From CAZUZD01 sp964624465 (GTDB lineage Bacteria > Planctomycetota > Planctomycetia > Isosphaerales > Isosphaeraceae), in assembly GCA_964624465.1 (NCBI GenBank), contig CAZUZD010000036.1, positions 1-28,354 of the forward strand: 28,354 bases of DNA, read 5' to 3'. The notes beneath the pieces were generated by a model that did no database searches, was not told the origin of the DNA, and saw only the letters and a program-made list of their open reading frames with translations. Positions 1-8,088 of this stretch are shown piece after piece; position 1 is the first letter of the stretch; every line of letters begins with the position of its first letter. The translations under genes were made by a program, and so were the position numbers.

Positions 1-1080
1 GTGGCGATCCCGGCGGCCGACGCCTACGAGGAATCCGAGGTCATCTGCCAGCTCATCCTCGACGGCGTCGACCAGGGCGTGCCGCTGGCCGACCAGGCGG
101 TCCTCTACCGCAACCACTACGACAGCGTCCTGCTCCAGGGCGAGCTGCTCCAGCGCAAGATCCCCTACACGGTGCGCAGCGGCCTGCGATTCTTCGAGCA
201 GGCGCATGTGAAGGACGTGCTGGCCTACCTGCGGGTGCAGGTGAACCCGCGCGACGAGGCCGCCTGGCGCCGGCTGCTGTTGCTCCTGCCCGGGGTCGGG
301 CCGGCGAAGGCGGCGGCGGTGTTCGCGAAGATCGCCGCCGCCGGCGAGCCGCTCAAGGCGATCGCCACGGCCGAGGTCATGGCCGCCGTGCCGACCAAGA
401 GCCGGGGGTTCTTCGCCGGGTTCGTCGCCGACCTGCGCAAGATCCAGGCCGCCGACCCGAAGGCGAATCCCGCCGCGGCCATCGGCGCCGTGCTCCAGGG
501 GGGGTATCCGGCCGTGGTCCGCACCCGCTACGACCGCGCCGACAACCGCGTGGCCGACCTGGAGCAGCTGGCCGTGCTGGCGGCCCGTTACGACAGCCTG
601 GAGCGGCTGGTCTCCGACCTGCTCCTGGCCGGCGATGTTTACGGCATGGACAGCCTGGGCACCACCGACTCCACCGACGTGCTGGTCCTCTCCACGATCC
701 ACCAGTCCAAGGGCCTGGAGTGGAGCCGCGTCTACATTCCCCGGCTCATCGAGGACAGCTTCCCGGGCGCCCGCTCGCTCGACGAGCCCGGCGGCGAGGA
801 GGAGGAGCGGCGGGTCTTCTACGTCGCCGTCACCCGCGCCAGGGATGAGCTGTACCTCGTACACCCCCTGCTCGTGAGCCGTGGCGGTCGGGGCCCGAAC
901 CTGATCGCCCGGCCCAGCCGGTTCCTCACCGAGATCGATCCAGAGCTGTACGAGCCGGCGGTCGTCGAGAACGAGGTCGACCTCGCCTGGACCAGCAGCC
1001 TCCGCCCGCCCCCGCCCGAGCCGGAATCGGACCTGAATTCGGCTCTCGAACCCGAACCCGGACCGGGTCTCGACGCCTGA
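1..1080 (+). CDS. UvrD/PcrA/Rep-like superfamily 1 DNA helicase, C-terminal part (5' end outside window)
   Basis: ATP-dependent 3'-5' DNA helicase of the UvrD/PcrA/Rep family, used in repair and replication restart. Only the last 359 codons are present. Motif IV and its surroundings lie at residues 33-78 (AVLYRNHYDS, then GLRFFEQAHVKDVLAYLR). Motif V is at 231-246 (STIHQSKGLEWSRVYI) and motif VI at 267-284 (EEERRVFYVAVTRARDEL). The Walker A, Walker B and Q motifs must lie upstream, since family members are usually 650-750 residues. The GTG at base 1 is an in-frame codon and should not be read as the start. The last 40 residues are a Pro/Glu-rich tail, a usual place for partner-binding regions in this family. 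A gene on the same strand follows after 68 bp and may be co-transcribed. Which paralogue this is (UvrD, PcrA or Rep) cannot be decided from the fragment. Confidence 0.93.
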   Translation: MAIPAADAYEESEVICQLILDGVDQGVPLADQAVLYRNHYDSVLLQGELLQRKIPYTVRSGLRFFEQAHVKDVLAYLRVQVNPRDEAAWRRLLLLLPGVGPAKAAAVFAKIAAAGEPLKAIATAEVMAAVPTKSRGFFAGFVADLRKIQAADPKANPAAAIGAVLQGGYPAVVRTRYDRADNRVADLEQLAVLAARYDSLERLVSDLLLAGDVYGMDSLGTTDSTDVLVLSTIHQSKGLEWSRVYIPRLIEDSFPGARSLDEPGGEEEERRVFYVAVTRARDELYLVHPLLVSRGGRGPNLIARPSRFLTEIDPELYEPAVVENEVDLAWTSSLRPPPPEPESDLNSALEPEPGPGLDA

Positions 1081-1148
1081 GCGCGTCGTACCCACGGACC
1101 GGATGCTGGCCCCAGGTTGGCCCCACTTCGCCCAAGACGGACGGACCG

Positions 1149-2717
1149 ATGAACGACGAGCTGCCCACGGTGCCCGACCCGGTCGGCGGCCGACCGGGCC
1201 CGGATCACTGGCTCGATGCGCTCTGCCAGCATCCCGAGTGGGACGAGTCGCGCCGCGACGCGGCCTTCGATGCGCTGGTGGCCCGATTCGACCCCGAGAC
1301 CCTGGCCGCGGCGGCTCGGGCGCGGCTGAACGCCCTGGACGGGGGTGACGGCGAGGCCATCCTGCGGCTTCTGGAGGCCTTCGGCACGCCCGAGGACTTC
1401 CGGGCCCTGGCCGACGCCCTCGCCCGCCAGCCCGACCTGGCGCCCGAGCGGGCCTGGGAGGCCCTGACGGTCCTGGACGCGGCCGGCTGCCTCGATGAGG
1501 TGCCCGAGCTGGCCGAGCGCTACGAGGAGCTGCTGGAGCTGATGGACGAGGGGGACGCCTTCGACGAGCTGGCGCGGCACCTGGACGTCGACCCGGACTC
1601 GCTGACCCTGGCGCTCCAGACGCTCGACCGGGTCGAGCCGGCCGAGCGGGTCGAGCTGATCGCCGGCCTCGCCGGCCGTCCGGCGACGGTCGGGCTGGTC
1701 GAGTTCCTTCGCCTGCTGGCCTTCGCCCCCGAGCTCAGCACGCGCCGTGCGGCCCTGACGAGCCTGGCGACGCTCGACCCGACCGACCCGGGTGTGCTTG
1801 GCGCCTGGACGGTGCTCGCCGCCGAGCATCCGGACCCGGCCGTGGTGGCCCAGGCGCGCGAGCGACTGCCGCAGGCCCCCGGGGGCCCCGGTGAGGCCCA
1901 GGTGCCGGCGACCACGAACGGCCCGTGGGTGGTGGAGGGGCGCGTGGGCGGGATCGACCGCGCGGGCCGGGGCCGGATCGTGCTCGTGGCCCAGACGGCC
2001 GAGGCCTGGACGATCGCCGCGTTCGACTGTGACCTGCTCCGGGGCGTCGTCGGCGTCGATGGCCAGGACTGCGACGATCCGGATCGCCTGGGCACGCTCC
2101 TCGACGAGTGGACCGGCGGCCCCGGGGCCGAGGTGGTCGTCGGCGTGCCCGAGGTGGCGGTGGCCCTGCTGGCCGGCGTCCTGACCCTCAACCGCGCGCA
2201 GGCTCCGCTGGCCCTGCGGCTCTGGCTGGAGCGGACGGTGGGACGCGGGTTCCGCCCGCGCCCGCTGGCCGCCGCCGTCGAGGGGGCCGACCCGGCCGGG
2301 CTGCCCGCCGGGACGGTGGCCGCGCAGAGCGAGCAGGTGCTGGCCGCCCTGCCCGACTGGCGGGACGAATCGGACCTCTGCCGCGAGCTGGCCGCCGAGG
2401 TCGTGCTCCGTGGCGATGATCCTCGTCGCGATGCCGGCGCCGTGCGGCTGCTCTTCGAGCGCCGGCTCCGCGACCGGCTCGATGCCTACGGGCGTCGGCT
2501 GCTCTGGATGTCGGCCGTCTGGCGGGCCGGCGGATCCGAGGCGCTGGCGGACGCCGCCGCCAGCCTGGCCTGCGGGCTGGCCGATCCGCAGCACGCGGTT
2601 CCCGGCCACCCGCTGATCGCCGGCCTGGCCACCCGCAGCCTGGCCGCGGCCGCCGAGGCGCTCGCCCGCGACGGCCTGGGCCGCATCCCGGGCCGCATCG
2701 GCGGCTCGGGCGCCTGA
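1149..2717 (+). CDS. Helical-repeat (HEAT-like) hypothetical protein, 522 aa
   Basis: I do not recognise a named family. Residues 1 to about 245 are almost wholly helical, with repeating Ala/Leu/Glu-rich helix pairs, including a very acidic stretch near residues 118-140 (ELAERYEELLELMDEGD). This suggests a HEAT/ARM-type scaffold. A Pro/Gly linker near 240-256 leads to a mixed segment at about 257-300 (PWVVEGRVGGIDRAGRGR followed by strand-like residues), then another helical region to the end. There is no signal peptide or membrane segment, so it is probably cytoplasmic. The ATG at 1149 begins a reading frame with good planctomycete-like codon use. It follows the helicase gene by 68 bp on the same strand and may share its transcript, but nothing in the sequence proves a link to DNA repair. 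Function unknown. Confidence 0.8.
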   Translation: MNDELPTVPDPVGGRPGPDHWLDALCQHPEWDESRRDAAFDALVARFDPETLAAAARARLNALDGGDGEAILRLLEAFGTPEDFRALADALARQPDLAPERAWEALTVLDAAGCLDEVPELAERYEELLELMDEGDAFDELARHLDVDPDSLTLALQTLDRVEPAERVELIAGLAGRPATVGLVEFLRLLAFAPELSTRRAALTSLATLDPTDPGVLGAWTVLAAEHPDPAVVAQARERLPQAPGGPGEAQVPATTNGPWVVEGRVGGIDRAGRGRIVLVAQTAEAWTIAAFDCDLLRGVVGVDGQDCDDPDRLGTLLDEWTGGPGAEVVVGVPEVAVALLAGVLTLNRAQAPLALRLWLERTVGRGFRPRPLAAAVEGADPAGLPAGTVAAQSEQVLAALPDWRDESDLCRELAAEVVLRGDDPRRDAGAVRLLFERRLRDRLDAYGRRLLWMSAVWRAGGSEALADAAASLACGLADPQHAVPGHPLIAGLATRSLAAAAEALARDGLGRIPGRIGGSGA

Positions 2718-2737
2718 ATTCCGGACCGAGCTACCGG

Positions 2738-2795
2738 AAACGGCCACGGCCGCACCGCGGAGCATCTGGGCTCCGGGGCGCGGCCGTGGCCGATT
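2738..2795. terminator. Long stem-loop between convergent genes, probable bidirectional terminator
   Basis: A perfect 13-bp inverted repeat (2741-2753 with 2780-2792, arm CGGCCACGGCCGC) encloses a 26-nt loop. The loop itself contains a 5-bp stem (2758-2762 with 2771-2775). It lies just after the + strand hypothetical gene (stop at 2717) and before the stop of the - strand operon (2821). Both flanks have short A/T stretches (AAA left, ATT right) but no long U tract. The position fits a shared transcription end point. This is a structural inference only. Confidence 0.5.
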
Positions 2796-2820
2796 GCGTT
2801 CGAGGCGGTCGACGATCCGG

Positions 2821-3063
2821 TCAGATCGGCTCGTGGCAGGTGCGGCCGCTCTGGCAGCACCCCTCGCGGTCGACCAGGTCGTCGTCGGGCCCGAAGCTCT
2901 TCATGGTCTTCAGGCACCAGTAGATCGTATTGTCGTAGTCGCCGTGCGAGCCGCCGGAGAGGCCGTCGGTGTAGACGTACATCCCCTTGTGGCGGAGGTG
3001 GCGGCAGGGCTCACCCGAGGGGGCCTCGGGCGTGGGCTCCGGGGCCGGGCTGTTCTGGTCCAT
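2821..3063 (-). CDS. Small Cys/His-containing protein, last gene of molybdenum hydroxylase operon
   Basis: This 80-residue protein belongs to no family I can name. Residues 1-18 are Pro/Glu-rich and likely disordered. The rest contains Cys20, Cys50, the pair Cys69-Cys70, and Cys76, plus His22, His25, His40 and His77. That density suggests metal binding or disulfides. Key segments are PCRHLRHKGMYVYTDG and REGCCQSGRTCHEP. It has no signal peptide. The ATG at 3063 lies 4 bp beyond the stop of the FAD-subunit gene on the same strand, so the two are almost certainly co-transcribed. It could be an iron-sulfur or redox accessory protein, a maturation factor, or an unrelated passenger. The sequence does not decide between these. 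Confidence 0.75.
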   Translation of the reverse strand: MDQNSPAPEPTPEAPSGEPCRHLRHKGMYVYTDGLSGGSHGDYDNTIYWCLKTMKSFGPDDDLVDREGCCQSGRTCHEPI

Positions 3064-3067
3064 GGGC

Positions 3068-4123
3068 TCAGGCCTCCTCCCAGTACCGGTTGCCGGCGGC
3101 GGCCAGCAGCGCCCGCTTCACCACGGTCTTGGTGAGCGGCAGCTTGTACGCGTTCATCGAGAGCGGCTTGGCCCCCTGCACCGCGGCGGCGCCGGCCGCC
3201 TCGGCCGTCTCGGTCGAGATGGCGCGGCCGACCAGGGCCTCCTCGGCGGCCTTGCTCCGCCAGGGGATCGGCGCCACGCCGTAGATCACGACGCGGGCCG
3301 ACTTGACCTTCTCGCCGTCCAGCTCGCAGCAGACCGAGGCCGAGACCAGCGGCCAGTCGTGCGACTGCTTCCAGCGCACCACGTACGTCGCGCTCTTCCC
3401 CTTGGGGACGGGCACGACGACCTTCGTCAGGATCTCGCCGGGCTCGATGGCCAGCTCGCGGTCGGCCGGCCGCTTGGGGACCCGGTACAGGTCCTCGATC
3501 GGCACGGCGCGCTCGCCGTTGGGGCCCACGATGGTGGCCTTGGCGCCGTACGCGATCAGCGGGATGGCCAGGCTCGACGGGCTCACATAGAGCGCGTCGC
3601 CGTCGGTCAGGAAGATGGCGCCGTAGCGGTTGTCGCCGTCACGCAGCAGGTGCGTGTCGTCGTCGACCGGCAGCGGGGCGTATTCCCCTTCGAGCTGGCG
3701 GACGAGCTTGTTCTCGCCGCCGTTGCCCGAGGCCCCGCCGAGCAGGCCGAAGCCGCTGCGGAAGTACCAGTCGCGGGGGCGCTGGAGCAGGTTGCCGCCC
3801 AGAGTCGCCATGTTGCGGATCTGGGGCGTGCCGATCTCCAGGGCGGCCTGCTTGAGCGCCGGGTAGTCGCGCCCGATGGCCTCGTGCTTGACGAGGTCGA
3901 CCAGGCGGGCGTTGGCGCCCAGGGTCAGGCCGGTGGCGCCGGCCTCGATGCCGCCGAGGGTCTTGAGCCCCTTGAGGCTCACGACCCGGCTGGGGCTGGT
4001 GACGTATTCCTTCATCCGGTCGAGCAGGTCGGTCCCGCCCGCCAGGGCCACGCTGCCGTCCGCCGCGAGCGCCTTCAGGGCGTCCTCGACGGAGGTCGGG
4101 CTGGCAAACTCGAATGCCTTCAT
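3068..4123 (-). CDS. FAD-binding subunit of xanthine dehydrogenase/aldehyde oxidase-family molybdenum hydroxylase
   Basis: This 351-aa medium subunit (CoxM/PaoB type) passes electrons from the Fe-S subunit to FAD. The FAD-binding signatures are AGGTDL at 28-33 and IRNMATLGGNLLQ at 102-114. The C-terminal domain (from about 235) matches the CO dehydrogenase flavoprotein C-terminal fold. After GGNLLQ, residues 115-160 form an insertion like that of PaoB/YagS-type subunits, which in those proteins can carry a [4Fe-4S] cluster. Here the insertion has no cysteine: Asp118 follows RPR, and the only cysteines in the protein are Cys265-Cys266. The ATG at 4123 follows a GAGGGAGG ribosome-binding site about 10 bp upstream. 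It sits 16 bp after the Mo-subunit gene and 4 bp before the small Cys-rich gene. The family call is secure; substrate and electron acceptor are unknown. Confidence 0.93.
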   Translation of the reverse strand: MKAFEFASPTSVEDALKALAADGSVALAGGTDLLDRMKEYVTSPSRVVSLKGLKTLGGIEAGATGLTLGANARLVDLVKHEAIGRDYPALKQAALEIGTPQIRNMATLGGNLLQRPRDWYFRSGFGLLGGASGNGGENKLVRQLEGEYAPLPVDDDTHLLRDGDNRYGAIFLTDGDALYVSPSSLAIPLIAYGAKATIVGPNGERAVPIEDLYRVPKRPADRELAIEPGEILTKVVVPVPKGKSATYVVRWKQSHDWPLVSASVCCELDGEKVKSARVVIYGVAPIPWRSKAAEEALVGRAISTETAEAAGAAAVQGAKPLSMNAYKLPLTKTVVKRALLAAAGNRYWEEA

Positions 4124-4139
4124 GGTCTGCGGCCCTCCC

Positions 4140-6263
4140 TCAGGCTTTGGACGCCAGTGCGTTCAGGACGTTCATGGGGGACATCGGCCAGTTGGGGACC
4201 CGGACCCCGATGGCGTTGGTGACGGCGTTGCCGATGGCGGCCGCCGTGCTGATCGTCGGGGGCTCGCCCACGCCGATCACGCCGCGCTTCCGCATCTCGG
4301 GCGTGTGGTAGGCCTCGACAATGATCTCGGGCATGTCGCTGGCGCCGGCGAGCTTGTACAGCTCCATGTCGGCGTTCAGGAACAGGCCCGTGGTCGGGTC
4401 CATCACCCGCTCCTCGAAGAGGGCGTAGTTCAGGCCGCCGATCACACCGCCGGAGACCTGGCTCTTCCAGGTCATCATATCGATGATCAGGCCGGTGTCC
4501 TGCACCGCGACGATCTTCTGGAGCCGCACGACGCCGGTCTCGACGTCGACGGTGACCTCGGCGAACTGGCAGCCGCCCACGCCGTTGGAGGTCAGACCCT
4601 CGACGAAGTCCCCGCGAGCGGTGACCGGCATCATGCCGAGCTTGCGGCAGGCGTCCTTCCAGCTCATCGCCTTCTCGCCCTTGACCAGCAACTGGCCACC
4701 GGCCAGCGACAGGTCCTTGGCGTCGGCGTTGATCGCCTTCGCGACCCGGCCGAACAGCTCGTCACGCGCCTTGGTGGCGGCGTCGAACGTGGGCGGGGCC
4801 ATCGATGGCGTGGTCGTCGAGCCGCCCGAGGCCTGTCCCGGCGGGAAGGTCGAGTTGCCGATGTTGGAGTTGATGTCGGTCACCTCCAGGCCCAGCACCT
4901 CGGCGGTGATGATGGCCAGGACGGTGCGGGCGCCGGTGCCGATGTCCTGCGTGGCGCTGCGGACCTCGACGGAGCCGTCGGGGTTGATGATGCAGTCGAC
5001 CTTCTTGTCCTGGGCGCCGCCGCCACCCCAGGTGTGCAGGGCCATGCCGTAGCCGCGCTTGATCGGCCCCTTGCCGTTCTGGCCGCGGGCCTTGCGCTTC
5101 TCCCAGCCGATGAGCTTCGCCCCGATGGCGACTTCCTCGCGGTAGATCGGCGTCTTGAAGTCCCCGTCGGGGAGGTTCTTGAGCCGCATCTCCAGCGGGT
5201 CGATGCCCAGCTTGTCGGCCAGGTCGTCGACGGCGGCCTCCATCAGGCAGCAGCCCTCGGGGTGGCCCGGGGCCCGCATGGCGCGGGCGTTGCCGCCGTT
5301 GAGGAAGACGTCGGAGTGCTCGCGGCGGACGTTGGGCACCTCGTAGACGTACGGCAGCGGGAAGCCGGCGCCGCGGGCGATGCCGCCGGTGCCGAACGTC
5401 TCGGCCGTCAGGGCCACGAGCTTGCCGTCCTTGTTGCCGGCGATCTTGACCTTGCCGGTCGCACTCGGGCGATTGCCGCCGGCCATGTGCTCCTGGGCCC
5501 GGTCGAGGAACAGCCGGACCGGCTTGCCGGCCTTCTTGGCCAGCTCGGCCGCGGCCACGCCCCAGCTGTCGGCCGAGAACTTCGAGCCGAAGCCACCGCC
5601 CATGACCTCGGTCAGGGTGGTCACGTTCGTCGGCGGGATCCCGAAGGCGCCGCCGAGCTCCTGCGAGACGCCGATGACGTTCTGGGTGCTGGCCCAGGCG
5701 GTGATCGTCTTGTCGCTGTCCCAGCGCACCGTCAGGCCGTGGGTCTCGAGGCAGACGTGGGTGATGACGGGCACGCTGTACGTGGCCTCGACGACCGCGT
5801 CGGCCTTCTCGAAGGCGGCGTCGGGCTCGCCGTTGACCTGGGCGCGACCCTTCTGGACGTTGCCGCGGGGGTTGACCTTGGGGGCCCCCTCGGCCATCGC
5901 CTGCTCCTCGGTCACCACGTGGTCGAGCAGCTCGTACTCGATCTCGATGGCGCGAGCGCCGTCGCGGGCCAGCTCCTCGGTGTCGGCGGCCACGGCGGCG
6001 ATGTCATCGCCCTGGTAGCGGAGGGTCTTGCCCGCGCCGGCCAGCACGTGCACGGCGCGGACACCCGGCAGCTTCTCGGCCTTGGAGGTGTCGAGCTTGG
6101 TGATCTTGGCGTGGGCGTGCGGGCTGTACAGCATCACGGCGAAGAGCATGCCCTCGGGACGCAGGTCCGAGGGGTACTTCGTCTTGCCGGTCGCCTTGCC
6201 CAGGCCGTCGAGCCGGGGGACGTCGGTGCTGATCAGCCGGGGATTCTCGGGCCAGTTCGCCAT
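4140..6263 (-). CDS. Molybdopterin-binding catalytic subunit, xanthine dehydrogenase/aldehyde oxidase family
   Basis: This 707-aa large subunit holds the Mo cofactor and performs substrate hydroxylation or aldehyde oxidation. The aldehyde oxidase a/b hammerhead domain spans about 20-130. The Mo-binding domain shows MGGGFGSKF at 221-229, AMRAPGHPEG at 328-337 and the C-terminal GVGEPP at 664-669, in which Glu667 is the expected catalytic base. The CO dehydrogenase active-site loop (VAYRCSFR-type) is absent and replaced by the RAPG loop, so this is not a form I CO dehydrogenase. Its closest type appears to be PaoC/YagR-like or isoquinoline/aldehyde oxidoreductases. It has no signal peptide and starts 3 bp after the stop of the Tat-tagged Fe-S subunit. 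Export of the preassembled complex by hitchhiking, as in PaoABC, is therefore inferred. Substrate cannot be read from the sequence. Confidence 0.93.
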   Translation of the reverse strand: MANWPENPRLISTDVPRLDGLGKATGKTKYPSDLRPEGMLFAVMLYSPHAHAKITKLDTSKAEKLPGVRAVHVLAGAGKTLRYQGDDIAAVAADTEELARDGARAIEIEYELLDHVVTEEQAMAEGAPKVNPRGNVQKGRAQVNGEPDAAFEKADAVVEATYSVPVITHVCLETHGLTVRWDSDKTITAWASTQNVIGVSQELGGAFGIPPTNVTTLTEVMGGGFGSKFSADSWGVAAAELAKKAGKPVRLFLDRAQEHMAGGNRPSATGKVKIAGNKDGKLVALTAETFGTGGIARGAGFPLPYVYEVPNVRREHSDVFLNGGNARAMRAPGHPEGCCLMEAAVDDLADKLGIDPLEMRLKNLPDGDFKTPIYREEVAIGAKLIGWEKRKARGQNGKGPIKRGYGMALHTWGGGGAQDKKVDCIINPDGSVEVRSATQDIGTGARTVLAIITAEVLGLEVTDINSNIGNSTFPPGQASGGSTTTPSMAPPTFDAATKARDELFGRVAKAINADAKDLSLAGGQLLVKGEKAMSWKDACRKLGMMPVTARGDFVEGLTSNGVGGCQFAEVTVDVETGVVRLQKIVAVQDTGLIIDMMTWKSQVSGGVIGGLNYALFEERVMDPTTGLFLNADMELYKLAGASDMPEIIVEAYHTPEMRKRGVIGVGEPPTISTAAAIGNAVTNAIGVRVPNWPMSPMNVLNALASKA

Positions 6264-6266
6264 GGC

Positions 6267-6902
6267 TCAGGCCTCCGCCTTCTTGAGGGCCTTGGCCGCG
6301 TCGAGCGCCGCCTTGAAGACGCCCATGTACGTGCCGCAGCGGCAGATGTTGCCGTCGAGGGCGTGCTTGACCTCGTCGAGCGTCGGGTTCGGATTCGTGT
6401 CCAGCAGCGCCTTGCAGGCGGTGACGAAGCCCGGCGTGCAGTAGCCGCACATCAGGCCGTCGTTGCGCTTGAAGGCGGCGGGCACGCCGGCCTCGTCGAA
6501 GCTCTCGACGGTCTCGATCTTGTGGCCCTCGCACGTGATGGCCAGGGTCGTGCACGAGTAGACCGGCTCGCCGTCGAGGATCACCGTGCAGGCACCGCAG
6601 CTGGCGCGATCGCAGACCCGCTTCGGGCCGGTCACGTCCAGGCGGTTGCGGAGGGTGTCCAGCAGCGTGCTGCGGGGCTCGATCGTCGTCGGCAGGTCCT
6701 TGCCGTTGACGTTCAGCGTGATCGGGACGTTGCCGCTGAGGACCTTGGGCGCGTCCTGAAGGGCCTCGGACTCGGCCTTGGCCGCGTCGAGGGCCTCGAC
6801 CGCCGGCGCGGTCAGGACCGCCGAGGCGGCCGCCAGCCCCGACCCCCGCAGGAAGTCGCGGCGGCTGTGGCTCGCCCTGGCCTGAGGATCGTGTTCTGCC
6901 AT
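6267..6902 (-). CDS. 2Fe-2S subunit of molybdenum hydroxylase, with Tat signal peptide
   Basis: This 211-aa small subunit (CoxS/PaoA type) relays electrons through two [2Fe-2S] clusters. The N-terminus is a twin-arginine signal: SRRDFLRG at 13-20, then a hydrophobic Ala/Leu stretch to about residue 36. The plant-type ferredoxin cluster is bound by Cys97, Cys102, Cys105 and Cys117. The second, helical cluster domain uses Cys142, Cys145 (CGYC), Cys177 and Cys179 (CRC). All eight ligands are present. It is the first gene of the operon Fe-S, Mo, FAD, small Cys-rich protein, with spacings of 3, 16 and 4 bp. A candidate promoter lies at 6981-7009. The Tat signal on this subunit alone places the mature enzyme outside the cytoplasmic membrane, as in E. 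coli PaoABC. Confidence 0.95.
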   Translation of the reverse strand: MAEHDPQARASHSRRDFLRGSGLAAASAVLTAPAVEALDAAKAESEALQDAPKVLSGNVPITLNVNGKDLPTTIEPRSTLLDTLRNRLDVTGPKRVCDRASCGACTVILDGEPVYSCTTLAITCEGHKIETVESFDEAGVPAAFKRNDGLMCGYCTPGFVTACKALLDTNPNPTLDEVKHALDGNICRCGTYMGVFKAALDAAKALKKAEA

Positions 6903-6980
6903 CGCAACGGGCTCCCGGAACTTGGGCGCAGGAGAGAGCGGAACCGGTCGGCCCGCGGAGTGGCGGTCCGATCAACGTGC

Positions 6981-7009
6981 ACTATGTCGGCTCCCACGCC
7001 CCTTGGCAA
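6981..7009 (-). promoter_or_regulatory. Candidate sigma70-type promoter for molybdenum hydroxylase operon
   Basis: On the minus strand, TTGCCA (7009-7004, five of six matches to TTGACA) is separated by exactly 17 bp from CATAGT (6986-6981, four of six matches to TATAAT). The start of transcription would fall near 6974, giving a leader of about 70 nt before the ATG at 6902. It is the only good pair I found in the 186-bp gap. Pattern match only. Confidence 0.45.
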
Positions 7010-7088
7010 GACGCTGCCCGCGCCAACGGGAACCGCGAGATCCGCGACCCCGCCGACTTTGCCGGTGGGGTGGTCGGGCCGGTCCGGA

Positions 7089-7952
7089 TCAGGCCTCGAT
7101 CGGCAGGTCGAGCCGCTCGCCCCACTCGTTCCACGAGCCGTCATAGTTCGTCAGGTGCCGGAACCCCAGCCGGTGCAGGTGGAACAGCGGCACCGTCGCC
7201 GCCACCCCGCCGTTGCAGTAGGCGATCACCGGCCGCTCGGGGTCGAGGCCCGCCGCCTCGATCCGGCGCGCCAGTTCCTCCAGCGGCACGAATCCACCCC
7301 CCTCGGCGAAGAACAGCTCGCGGGGCACGCTCTGCGCCCCCGGGATCCGCCCGCCGCGCGGCCCCCGGCGCTTCGCCGCGCTGAACTGGCCGGCGTCGCG
7401 GGCATCGAGCAACTGCAGCCCGGGTTCTCCCAGCCGGCCCCGCACCTGCTCGGCCGTCGCCCGCCACTCCGGCCGGACCCGGGGCGTGAACACCGCCGGC
7501 GCCACCGTCACCGGGCCCGACTCGAGCGGCCGGTCCTCGGCCATCCAACGCGCCATGCCTCCATCCAGCACGCTCACGGCGTCGTGGCCGTAATACTGCA
7601 AGGCCCACCAGAGCCGGGTGGCGAACTGGCCGCCGAGGTGGTCGACGGCGACGACCCGGGTCCGATCGCCGATGCCCCGCTCGGCCATGGCCCGGGCAAA
7701 CCGCTCGGGGCCGGCCACCTGGGCGGGCACGGGGTCGTCGAGGTCGACGATGTCGCGGGTCCAGTCGATGTAGACGGCGCCCGGGATGTGGCCGGCGAGG
7801 TATTCGTCCGGGGCGCCCCGGTAGGTGGCCTCCTCGACGCCGGGGGCCAGCGGCCGGGTGCTGACCGACCCGCGCATGTCGACGATGCGGAGGTCGGGGT
7901 CGTGCAGATGCGCGGCCAGCCAGTCGGTCGTCACGAGTGCATCGATGCCCAT
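7089..7952 (-). CDS. Thiosulfate/3-mercaptopyruvate sulfurtransferase, two rhodanese domains
   Basis: This 287-aa sulfurtransferase moves sulfane sulfur from thiosulfate or 3-mercaptopyruvate to an acceptor, probably in the cytoplasm. It has two tandem rhodanese domains. The N-terminal domain has GHIPGA at 54-59 and a degenerate, Cys-free site around Asp104 (VDHLGGQFATRL). The C-terminal domain has GRIPGA at 201-206 and the catalytic loop YCNGGVAAT with Cys246. One dead and one active domain is normal for this family. The frame is open further upstream, but I chose the ATG at 7952 because AAGGAG lies 11 bp before it and the family homology (the VTTDWLAAHL segment) starts right after. The active-site loop CNGGVA does not discriminate cleanly between TST and MST. 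The gene is divergent from the M28 peptidase gene. Confidence 0.9.
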   Translation of the reverse strand: MGIDALVTTDWLAAHLHDPDLRIVDMRGSVSTRPLAPGVEEATYRGAPDEYLAGHIPGAVYIDWTRDIVDLDDPVPAQVAGPERFARAMAERGIGDRTRVVAVDHLGGQFATRLWWALQYYGHDAVSVLDGGMARWMAEDRPLESGPVTVAPAVFTPRVRPEWRATAEQVRGRLGEPGLQLLDARDAGQFSAAKRRGPRGGRIPGAQSVPRELFFAEGGGFVPLEELARRIEAAGLDPERPVIAYCNGGVAATVPLFHLHRLGFRHLTNYDGSWNEWGERLDLPIEA

Positions 7953-7972
7953 GGTCGGTCCGTCTCCTTGGC

Positions 7973-8002
7973 TTGCGGACCGCCCCGGCCCGCGCCTATA
8001 AG
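7973..8002 (+). promoter_or_regulatory. Candidate promoter for M28 peptidase gene
   Basis: TTGCGG (7973-7978) and TATAAG (7997-8002) are spaced by 18 bp in the divergent gap between the rhodanese and peptidase genes. The -10 matches five of six consensus bases, the -35 only three. The predicted leader is about 80 nt. Tentative. Confidence 0.35.
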
Positions 8003-8088
8003 ATAGCGACCTGCCGCCCGAAACCCACGGGTCTCGGCCCGCCCCCCCCCGCGTCGAGGCTCCCCCTGCCCTGGAACCGGATGCTGCC

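Noticed and set aside
1..3. GTG at base 1 as a true start codon
   Set aside because: The protein begins just before helicase motif IV; the ATPase motifs must be upstream, so the gene is cut by the window.
3068..6902. Carbon monoxide dehydrogenase (CoxMLS)
   Set aside because: The Mo subunit lacks the CO dehydrogenase active-site loop and has RAPGHPE instead; the Tat signal on the Fe-S subunit also points to a PaoABC-like exported enzyme.
3876..8006. A 1376-codon open frame on the + strand opposite the molybdenum hydroxylase genes
   Set aside because: It runs antisense to three clearly recognisable genes and part of the rhodanese gene. Its product is low-complexity Gly/Ala/Arg/Asp-rich, as expected from third-position GC bias in a high-GC genome.
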